Below are positions 11,011 through 20,135 of a DNA stretch of 30,664 nt, in pieces (positions within the stretch are counted from its first letter, which is position 1; every line of letters begins with the position of its first letter). The position numbers and the translations under genes were made by a program. Source of the DNA: Chromera velia (Eukaryota > Sar > Chromeraceae); assembly GCA_018398765.1 (NCBI GenBank), contig JAHBMJ010003184.1, forward strand, positions 61,467-92,130, written 5' to 3'. The notes below the pieces were generated by a model, which saw only the letters and a program-made list of their open reading frames with translations, ran no database searches and had not been told where the DNA came from.

Positions 11011-11607
11011 GTCTGAGAGGGGGGAGAGGGGAGGAAAACCTGGCGGTGGCACTAAGGGGGCAGAGGACCCCTGAAGTAATGGGGGTATCTCCGTGCTCAA
11101 GGGCGCCAAGCCTTGCACAGGAGGGGCACAGGCATTCTGTGAGACAATTGAGACCGATATGCCAGGGACTGTAAGAGAGGAAGAACTCGGAAGGGGCCCT
11201 GAACAGCATCCCCCGGGACTGGATTCCGCAGGACAGCGGAATACTTGAGCAAAGTGCTCAGCAAAAGCCCAGGGGGAGGGGACTCGTGTTGTGGGGGCAG
11301 CTAACGTACCATCGTCGGCACGAGAGGGCATCAACCTTGCTGCTGCGCGTTTACGGAGGTCTCTGAGTAGTTCATAGATTCTATGTGGACTTTTCTGCAG
11401 TTCCGCTTGCAGCACTCTTTCCCGCTCCACTGCCTCCGACTTCACATAAGCTGATAAGGCTCGATTGTATGCTGTTTTAGCCTCCCTGTACTTTTTGTGG
11501 GTCTCTGCGATGACAAGGTGTAATGGTCGGCTGGACCCTACAGGAAGTCGTCCGGGAGCCAACAACAACGCCTTTTGTTTCCTCACTTCAGTTGCCCACC
11601 ACTGCAC
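10987..11607 (-). pseudogene. LINE ORF2 linker between endonuclease and reverse transcriptase
   Basis: The endonuclease frame continues past TGA 11614-11616 with 'VQWWATEVRKQKALL', then a basic helical stretch ('YREAKTAYNRALSAYVKSE' type) typical of the spacer before the RT fingers in LINEs. It ends in a Pro/Ser-rich stretch that runs into the assembly gap. The frame on the other side of the gap differs by one base, which cannot be interpreted because the gap and its G-runs are unreliable. Confidence 0.7.
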
Positions 11608-11613
11608 CTCTAA

Positions 11614-13746
11614 TCAGAGTGGTCGGAGAATCGGAGGCCTGTTCCGGGGCACATTGGACCTTCTTCCTGCCCTCCAAGTCGCCCCCGCAGATACCCCCCT
11701 TTGTCCATCGTTAGGTGAAGCAACACATCTGGGAGGTGGTGACGGGCTCTTAGAGTTCAAGGGAGGAGGGCAGGGAGCAACCGAGGGGGGACGGCCACCT
11801 GCCTCACTACACACTGCCTGAAACCATCCGAAGAAAATGGAATCAATCGTATCCTCTTGCTCCATGCCAGCGGGTAGGGGGGAGAGCTGCACTGCACCTA
11901 TATCTAGGCCCATCCAGGGAGATTTACAGATATTCAGGTAGGAGCACAGCTTGTTCAACATATCGACAAATCCTGGTGAGTCGAAAGTCGGGACAGAGCA
12001 GTGGGCACTGGGCCTTGGCCAGCTGCCACGAAGGCAGGAGGCGAATTCCCACCCCTCAGGCAGGGTAGGCAGGGGCCCAGGAGGCAAGTGGGACTCGTTG
12101 CTCATGCTGTGGACAGCGCGGGTTAGACCATACTCGTCCGACCCCTGGGGGGGGCCTGGACGCCTAGGTTCTGCAACTGGGCGTTCATTGTGCCGTGCAA
12201 CCTGAGCTTGCCCAAACTCCGCGCAGAGGAGAGTGTGATCTGGTGCTATCTCCCTGTTCCTTTTGATGGAGAAGGAGCGAAGGAGTGGGAGAAGGTTTGT
12301 ACTGACAAACATGTAGTCTACAACCGAAACCTCAGCTTCTCGGAAATACGTGTGCTCGGCAGACGACGGACAAGGGTCCCACAGGACCAACCCCAGGAGA
12401 GGGTCCTCACAGCTTTCTTCAGGTGATCTCTGAGTCATAGACGGGTGCTCACAGCTGTGTCCTAAGATCGGAGCACCATCAATAGCAGGAGAGTTGGGGG
12501 GCAGGCACGATAGGAGGGGGGGCTGAACAGCAGGGATGAGTCTTGCCCCATTCAATATGTTTGGTTCACACTCTGACGCCCTGTCAATAAGGGTTTTCCC
12601 CTGTGGGTCCGGCCTCCTGTGATCTCTACTGTCCCTTTGAATCTGGATATAGAGAGAGGGACCCGAACGCTGCTCTTTACCAGCTAGGGCTATGTAGTCA
12701 GAGGCATGAGGCATCGGGGCGTTGTCTGATAATGACAGGAGGGGGACTTTGGTGCAAAGGTTGGCCGTGTGTGCATTGAAGTCCCCACACAAGACTCTGA
12801 AGTCAGCTTGCGAGGACATTAGGACCCCTTGGATCCCATCTCAGAGAGCGTCCGAGGAGACACCTGCATAACACTGTGCAGAGGAGGTGGGAAAGTAAGC
12901 ACCCACAATTGTAAACATCCGGGCCTCGGTTACAGGGGCTTTGTCACAAAGGGGATTTGCGGGGATCTGAGCAAGCTCAGCAGGTGCTGGAAACCTGATT
13001 AAAGCGCAAGAAAGGCCGATTGCATTGCTTCTTGGGACCTCTGGGCACAATTGTTTATTCACAAAAAAGGCTATCCCCCCCGTAAACCTAGTGAGATCAT
13101 CTGCTGTTTCATGGTAGTGCAGGAAATTTAGGCACCAATGCGTGTCCAAGTGGAGTTCTTCTGACAACATGCACGTCTCTGTACATACGAGGATGTCCGT
13201 GCAGTCCAAGAGATTCTAGAAGCGGGGACACTGCAAGCGGTCGGACAGTCCACAGACATTCACACACAGTATGGCCAGCATCCAACTATCGAACACAGAG
13301 AAGCCATCAGACAATTCAGAACAAGACACAGAGAGTCCACACCCTGATGGTCCGCCTGCCGAGTCTCCCAGAAAACCTCCCTGGGGGTCTGCTAGGGGTT
13401 CACAAGCCTCACTGGCCGTCAGACGGGGGGTGGCTGTCGTCATCTGGGGTGGCCCAGGGGGGCTTTCCCGCTCCGTTCGATAACCTCCGATGGCTGTGCC
13501 CATTGCCAGGCCTGCAATCAACGTCGTTACTAGGCTACCATCAGATCTCAGCGGGGGTAAAAGAAAGTCAGGGGTCAGGTCTTCGCTGGCCCCAGTCACG
13601 GAGGGGCACCTACTACCACTAGCGGTCAGTTCACTATTATATTCCCCCCTAAAGGCATCAGGAGTCTGACTACTCAAAGCAGTCCCCTCTGAGCAAACCT
13701 GTGCAGTGCCACCAGACTGGGACACAGTTAAGGCTTCAGCAGGCAA
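11614..13746 (-). pseudogene. LINE ORF2 part 1: AP-type endonuclease, with in-frame stops
   Basis: This reading frame contains the hallmarks of an apurinic/apyrimidinic-type LINE endonuclease, which nicks target DNA for target-primed reverse transcription. In order: 'ILCVNVCGL' (catalytic Asn), 'DILVCTETCM' (catalytic Glu), 'CGDFNAH' (Asp/Asn pair), 'VVDYMFVS' and 'APDHTLLCAEF' (Asp-His pair). All sit in a single frame, but TAG at 13747-13749 (just upstream), TAG at 13216-13218, TGA at 12841-12843 and TGA at 11614-11616 interrupt it. No frameshift is needed to join the pieces. A Pro-rich stretch follows the endonuclease. Confidence 0.85.
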
Positions 13747-14123
13747 CTATGTGGACAGTCGGGGGGTCAAACTCCTGCTTCGACTAGGGTGTCTGGAAGC
13801 ATTCGAAAAATAAGTCACAGGGGGGGAACTCACAGTTGTGCCTACCTCTCGTACCCCCCCAGCGAGACAATGATCATTTTCTTCCAGCCAACATTCATCA
13901 CCCTCCCCCACACTACACCTCTGTTTCCTCCCAGTGCTCGGTCCCGATACTACAGAGCGCCCCCGTTTCCCTTTGGGGCAGCCGCTTGCCTGCTGAGACC
14001 CAACATCGCCCCCAAGTCCTCCCCACCCGAGTCCTGTGGGGGGCGTGAGGAAACGGGGGGCGGAAAAAGCAGACTAGACCCTGGAGGGGGCAACGGGTCC
14101 AGGGTAGCTGTCACCCTAGACGG

Positions 14124-14832
14124 TTAGGGGGGCTGGTGGAGGGGTGGAGACAGGGAGACGGAGGGCTCCGCTGTCTGGGGGATAGCTGAGCCCATGAAGA
14201 AACCCTGGTCCCCTACAAATGCATCCATTAGCATGCTTTCGGGAGGGCTTTCACGCGTCTGCTGCTTTGTGGAGGCCTCGGTGCGGGCCCCTAGTGGAGG
14301 CAGCCCTGCCAGAGAGAGGGCTGTAGGTTCCGTACCATCGTCAGTGTCAAGCCCTAGGCGGGGCTGCGTATCGTGACCGAACTCAGGGAGGGTCTGTCCT
14401 GGGGACTGTCTGCGAGGAGGCGTCAAAAAGACCGATTCACCCTGCCTTAGAGCGGTCAAATGCGGAAAGGTCAGATAGGGCCTCCCTCCTACTGAAGCAG
14501 ACGGTGTTGCCACTGTAGCACTCTCCTAATTCCGTTTCCCAAGTGTGGAGGGACTACCACAGCCCGCTGCAGCCGTCTCTCTGGACCCAGCAGGAGGCTG
14601 ACTGGGGGCTTTTTCGACTATTGGGATCAAGGGGGGCGGGACCATCGCCACAGCGGAAGCAGCGACGCGGCGGTCGGGAAGAGAGGTTCTGAGACTGTTG
14701 GTCAGGGTCTGTGAGAGCGATTTTGAGTAACTAGGTAGAGAGGGGGGTGGGGGGGGGGGCAATACAGCGGACTTCGGGCGCTTAGGGGAGTCTTTCTGTG
14801 CTGAGGGCGAGGGGGGATTTGTCAGACCGTCA
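14124..14832 (-). pseudogene. LINE ORF1-like Pro/Ser-rich region
   Basis: One frame is open from about 14762 to 14124 except for a TAG at 14526-14528. It encodes a low-complexity Pro/Ser/Thr-rich product with no domain I recognise and ends at TAA 14124-14126. A second frame, the one used by the endonuclease, is readable from about 14090 downward; it encodes a basic 'KGKRGRS' patch and a Cys/His-containing acidic stretch near 13900. Whether this is a separate ORF1 followed by ORF2, or one ORF broken by a shift in a C-run, cannot be settled here. Confidence 0.45.
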
Positions 14833-14842
14833 GTCTAGATAT

Positions 14843-14985
14843 CGTCCTATGCATACCGGACCAATATACGCTGACAATGCATACCGGACCAATACATGCC
14901 CGGAGAGGCGATAAGAGTGATAAAGGACCAGAGAGACACTAAAGAATACACGCCCGGATCGAGAGGCGATAAGAATATCATGCAT
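14843..14985. repeat. Short tandem repeats at the LINE 5' end
   Basis: ATGCATACCGGACCAATA occurs twice, about 30 bp apart (14848 and 14878). A second imperfect repeat, built on GCCCGGA...GAGAGGCGATAAGA, recurs about 60 bp apart (14908 and 14953). Such 5' repeats are common in LINE promoters; that role is an inference. Confidence 0.75.
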
Positions 14986-14989
14986 GCAG

Positions 14990-15544
14990 GTGGCAGCATG
15001 CATGTATGCATGTCTATCGCGGTCATGCAAAGCAAAAATTTAATGCTTAGCTCGGTCACTACTCTGTATGCCGTCACATTTTCTGGCATGCCGTCTCACA
15101 AAATTGACACAAAATTAATTGTCTGAATGCAAGGATTCTGCAAGACTGCGACTCAGGTGAAAAAGAAGTGACTGATCGAGTTGAAATGAATTGAAACGTT
15201 TTGAAGGGAACATTCCACTCACTCTATACAATAATGTGACGGTGACTGTAGTTGACTGGTTGATTAAGAGTAATTAAGAGAATCCTTTTTAAAGGTTTTT
15301 TTGTTCATAGACAACGATTCGTGATCGTTAGTCATCCTTCATCATATCATATACAAAGCTAATTGAATTCCTCCTACTAACAGCTGATCGATATAACTTT
15401 GCTCTAGAACTTTGCTTGCATCATTTTTTATTAATTACTTTTGTATCATTTTTTATTTATATGAAATTATTTCTATTGTCAAAATTAAATTTTATTGAAA
15501 CATTGGTAAACATTGGCAGTCAATTTCGTTATTCCTAGTTATTC
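14990..15544. other. Intergenic AT-rich stretch between two LINEs
   Basis: No ORF with family features. The composition becomes markedly AT-rich from about 15270 to 15545, with TTTTTTATTAATTA-type runs, in contrast to the flanking DNA. The LINE insertion on the right begins at a composition break near 15545. Confidence 0.6.
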
Positions 15545-16050
15545 CTAGCTATTTGTTTTTAGGATGGACATCACTCAGACTGAGGGTGTTTAAGGAGTGT
15601 CCAAGACGGTACGGACACATAGAGGGAGACGCTCTGGCAGCCAGACATGCAGGAATCACTGGAAGGCAGCGGACGATCGAGAGACTAACAAAAGAATATG
15701 AGGAGACGATTGATAACTTAAAAACGATCGAAGGAGCGTTAGAGTGGAGAAGGAGGGAGCCATAGAAGAAGGTTGATAAAGCGAACAAGAAGAGCGAGGA
15801 AGCCCAAATCGCATGCCGTTTCAGATCGATTTTCAGGCTGGAAAGCCAACACGGATCCAGAGCCGTGGCTCGAACAACAAACAATCATGCAGCAGCGGCC
15901 AGGGCAACAGACTCTGGCGGGCCCCGAGGGCGGGGTCTGATACCTCAGCTTAAGCTGGGGAACGCCCCGCCCTGCTAGCTCTGGCGACAGATAGACATAG
16001 TGGGAAGGCCCTAGGGCGGAACATATTAATCAATCAATCAATCAATCAAT
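15545..16050 (+). mobile_element. 5'-truncated LINE 3' end with (AATC)n tail
   Basis: A plus-strand frame from about 15553 encodes 'RRYGHIEGDALAARHAG', which resembles the His/Asp C-terminal end of an RNase H domain, followed by a basic, coiled-coil-like tail. The frame meets a TAG at 15763-15765 and continues open to TAG 15976-15978. A GC-rich hairpin follows (15928-15972), then a short 3'UTR ending in (AATC)n at about 16028-16050, a microsatellite tail typical of some LINEs. The 5' end is abrupt at an AT-rich boundary, as expected for incomplete reverse transcription. The family assignment rests on a short motif and is tentative. Confidence 0.6.
15928..15972 (+). other. 3'UTR hairpin of the truncated LINE
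   Basis: GGGCGGGG (15928-15935) pairs with CCCCGCCC (15965-15972), and within it CAGCTTAAGCTG (15946-15957) is a perfect palindrome. Stem-loops near the 3' end are the RT recognition element in stringent-type LINEs; that role here is inferred. Confidence 0.7.
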
Positions 16051-18478
16051 GTAAAATTATTTCTTCCGTACTGACCTTCATTTTTCCTCTCTTTTTAATA
16101 TCTTCACAATCGAATTCCTCCTGATCCATCCTAGTCGTAGTCTTATATGCTATCTAAAAACTAAATTAAGTGTCATATAGACTGTAAAAGAGAGTAATCT
16201 ACTAAGTAATTTGCAACAATATCCTATCCTCTCCTATATTTCATACAAAAAAATTTGTACACTATATACTAGACTATATGTAAAAACATATATATACATT
16301 TTAAATGTTTTAAACAGTCTTCATGATAAAAACTTCATCGGATGTATGTGGCACTAGACGTTGTAATGACACGAATAGGTTCATTGGTCCACAGATCGCT
16401 CAGTACATAGCCTAGCTGATGAATCAGTGCACTTAATTAATGGTCTCAAAATTCAGCTTTCTGCAAAACGAGGTACTCTAAGGTACCCAACAGGCAGGTG
16501 CAGGGGAGGAGGTACAAATACGTATGCAACCAAAAAGCGGGAAAGAAGAGAGGAAGGAAAAAATGAAACAGAGCGAATGTGTTCTAGCACGTCTCATTAT
16601 CAGATGGCTTGGAGGAGACCCGCCCGGGGACAGGGCAGATGGAATTAAGGATGGAACCAGATGACTGCGCGAGTGCGTTACAGTCTGAATGTATATTGGT
16701 GTAGATCGACAAGTGACAATGAGCCTGTAAGTGGATGAACAAGGGAGCGTGCGATTCTTTCCTTTCATTTCTGCATCCCCCCTTTAATTCCTTTTGCCTG
16801 TCTGCCAGAATGAGTCTTGCTCTGCATGTCCTGTGTGACGGGCCGGGGCGTGCACAGTCTCTCTCTCGATCTGCGCGCGTGTCCCATCGACTCCGGCTGT
16901 ACATTGACGCACGAACGCCGCACCCCTACCTTCGAGGGGGGGGGCACTCTAGAGGTATGCAAGATTGATCGATTAATGTTGAGTGAGTGAGTGAGTGAGT
17001 GAGTGTGTGTGTGTGTGTGACTGCACAGAACAGAAGAAAGGGATCTGCACTCTGTGTGAGGGAGGCAAGAAAAAGTGAATGAATTTACAGTGAGTGCGTA
17101 AGTAAGTTAGTGAGTGAGTATGCCTGTCTGCCCCCATGTCGCAACGATCTCTTCACTCTCCCCCCTCTCATCTCATCTATTGGCTCAGCACGCACGTCCT
17201 ACTCTGTGCACACATGCACATACGCGCGTGCATCCGTACAGCGGCTACTGAAAACTGCACAACAAGACAGAGAGAGAGAGAGAGAGAGAGAGAAAGGGAC
17301 ATTAAGAGAGGCATGCAGGGAGACAGGGAGCCCCGTTGGTCTCAATCAAGGCGGGGCGACCCTCCCTCCCTCCCTCCCCTCCGCCATCGATTGATCGATC
17401 GATCGATGCATGACAGAAAGGAAGGAAGGAAGGAATTCACAGAGATTATCAGAAGGATCGCCAGCTCTCTCCAGCAATTCTCTTTTTTTCCCCCTTTCAC
17501 AAAGAAAGAAAGAAGGAAAGAAAGAAAGAAAGAAAGAAAGATAAATTAACAGAAGAAGGAAGGGAGCAAGGAAGAAACACTTCCAGAGCGGAATCTCCAC
17601 GGACCTCACCTCCCTCCCCTGTCTCACATGAAACCAGGGACAGCAAGATCGAACGAAGGAAAGAAAGAATGAATGAATTCAGCTTAAATAAATAAGAGGA
17701 GGAAGAAAAAAAACCAACAAACTAATCTGAAGACTTCACGATCCATCGATGGACCGACCCGGGCGGGGAGCGAATCAACGATCACCCGACAGCCATGCAA
17801 CGGACCGGCCGGCCAGCCCATCAATCAACCAGACATGCATGAGAGAGAGAGAACAAAATAAATCAATTCAATTCAATTCAAGCAAAGTGAAGTCAAGTGC
17901 TCTCTCTTCTCTCGCTCCCGCCCTCCGTCCCCTCTCTGGACAATCAACCCGAAGGAAGGAAGGAAGGAAGAAGGGACGAGACTGCCTAACAGACTGGACC
18001 AACGAACCAGTCAGCCAGCCAGCCACACAGACAGGCAGAGGTAGACAAAGAAAGAGACACACAGACAGAAAGACAGGAAAGAGAAAGAAGGAATGCATTC
18101 GAGGACTCTGTAACACGACCAGTCAGCAAAAGACAAAACAAAAAAAGAGAGACAAAACAAACCCCCCACCGAAGCCCCCCCTTCTCTTCTCTCCTTGCAG
18201 AAGCCTCCTCTCCCTACTTCCCTTCCCTTCTGTCTGCCTCCCTGTCTGTATGCGTGCATGAATGAATGAATGAATGAATGAATGAATGGATGCCTAGCTT
18301 TCCCCTCCACCCCTGCCAGGGTGCTAGTGCTTCTCCTCTCGTCTCCCCCCCTGTTCTCCTCCAAACAGTCCCTCCCTCCTGCAAACCTTCAAACGTCTTC
18401 TTGTTCACTCCCAGCAAGACGTACGCAGCCCTTAATTCAGAAAGCCACGCAGCCACCCTTTCCCTCCCTCCCTCTCCC
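16051..18478. other. Intergenic DNA dominated by microsatellites
   Basis: No supported gene. 16051-16460 is AT-rich. From 16980 on it is filled with simple repeats: (GAGT)n-(GT)n at 16981-17019, (GA)n at 17270-17293, (CCCT)n at about 17361-17380, GATC repeats at about 17388-17408, (GAAA)n at about 17505-17542, GGAA repeats at about 17952-17970 and (AATG)n at about 18259-18288. Long open frames here are low-complexity by-products. The right end probably contains the B56 3'UTR. Confidence 0.7.
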
Positions 18479-20055
18479 TCACGACACCACAGATGCCGTT
18501 CCTGCCCTCCCCGTCTCCCCCCCCCCTCCAGTTGCATCCAGGTACAGCGACTCCAGTTGGGACCATTTGGTGGCCCTCTCCTCCTCGGCCTTCTTGGCCC
18601 TGCAGGCAACCAGGCAATCAGGCAAAAGGCAGAAAGAAATAGAGATAGGGACAGGGAAGGAAAGAGGCAGAGAGAAGGAAATTAACAGGGGGTGCTACTC
18701 ACACAAATGCCATGCGTTCCATAAGCTCACACAATGCCTTCCTTCACTAATCAATCGACTTTCTTTCTTTCTTTCTTTCTTTCTGACCATGAAGATGATG
18801 TTGCATCCATCCATCCATGGAGACACGCGTGGTCTTGCTCCCAGTCTGTCAGGCGTCTGACAGTCTGGTCTCTCTTTATCCATCTATCCAGGCCTCCATA
18901 TCCATTCCTCCATTCGTTCATTCGTTTCTTCTGACAGCCAGCCAGTCCATCAGCCAGCCAGAAAGTCGCGAGAAAAATTGAGAGAGCGGGTAACTTCGAC
19001 AGGCGGCGTGCGTTGTGTCAGCCTCTGGCAGAAACAAATCTGAAACAGGTGGGACGTTTGATAACCAGCATAACCCACCACCCGATTCCTTCCTCCTCAC
19101 ACGGAAGCATGAAACGCAAATAAATCCACAATGCAAAATCAGAATGCTCCCAGAGCCCTGCTTTCTTCCTTCCTTTTCGCAAAGATCGAAAGAGAAACAA
19201 ACTCGCAGGCAGGCAGGCAGGCAAAAAAGCAAAATGCTCAAGAAAAGGAAACAAACAAACAGATCAACGCACCACATATCTACGAGAACGACAACAAAAA
19301 TAAGAAAGCAAGAGAGACATACAGTTCCTCCTCCGCCTTGTGCTTGGCTGAGCAGTCGTCGAACAGAGGAGGGTCAGCCTCCATCAGCAACTTCAGGACG
19401 TTGTACGTCAAACCGTGTACCGTGCTGCACCCACCCACCCACCCACCCAGTCAGTCAGTCAGTCAAACAATCACGAATGCAAAAAGAGAGGGAGAGGAAG
19501 GGGCAGTGAAGACAAAAAGAAGGAAGAAGGAAGATGCCGATACAAAATGGTCCCCTCCAACCCTACCCCTTCGTGCGTATGAGAAGGATCGAATCCAAAA
19601 GAAAGCGCGAACACAGAAAGTCCTTCCGTCCTCTTTTCTCAGGCACCGCAAAGAGAGACGTAAAGCGACGAACTCGAGTGAAAGAGAAGAAAGAAGGCAA
19701 AAACACATACCGACCAACCAGCCAAGCAAAACGCCTAGCACCCCCGAAGGAACAAACAAACGAACGCACCTGTTCCAGTGTTTCTTCGAGTTCCGATACA
19801 GAGCGCCTATCACCATCGGGAAGAGGACCTGACAGAAAGAAAGAAAGAAAGAAAGCAAGAAAAGAAAGAAAGAAGGCGAGGCAGAGGGGGGAAAGGGGGT
19901 GAGGTGAAGAGATGAGACAAGCAGGAGGGCTGAAGAGAGAGAGAGAGAGAGAGAGACAGAAGAGGGTCGACCCATCTGTTTGAGCACCTTTCTTTTGTTC
20001 GTCAGTCCCTTACTGCTTGACGCACGCACACGGCTGCTGCAGGTTTCTCTCTCCC

Positions 20056-20135
<80 letters not shown>

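Larger units (their letters stand above)
7325..14985 (-). mobile_element. Near full-length non-LTR retrotransposon (LINE) with EN, RT and RNase H
   Basis: On the minus strand the element reads: 5' tandem repeats (about 14985-14840), Pro/Ser-rich ORF1-like region, AP-type endonuclease, reverse transcriptase, Cys/His zinc-binding region, RNase H1, 3'UTR and a tail of TACCTAATACCTAA repeats near 7336-7325. This domain order (EN-RT-RNH) matches RNase-H-bearing LINE clades such as I and related groups. Both ends abut TGCATGCA-rich DNA (7260-7326 and 14977-15012), suggesting a target preference or target-site duplication. The ends are approximate. The body is interrupted by in-frame stops and by an assembly gap at 10981-10986. 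Confidence 0.85.

Noticed and set aside
17749-18261. Plus-strand ORF of 170 codons
   Set aside because: It lies entirely in simple-repeat DNA and has no domain or splice logic.
3298-18599. Genome-wide reassignment of TAA/TAG to glutamine
   Set aside because: About 1,700 reconstructed codons of the two host genes contain no in-frame TAA or TAG although Gln is frequent; the pattern is confined to mobile elements.
19131-19832. Long plus-strand ORF of 233 codons
   Set aside because: It runs antisense through B56 exons and introns and is made of Lys/Arg/Glu/Gln-rich microsatellite translation.
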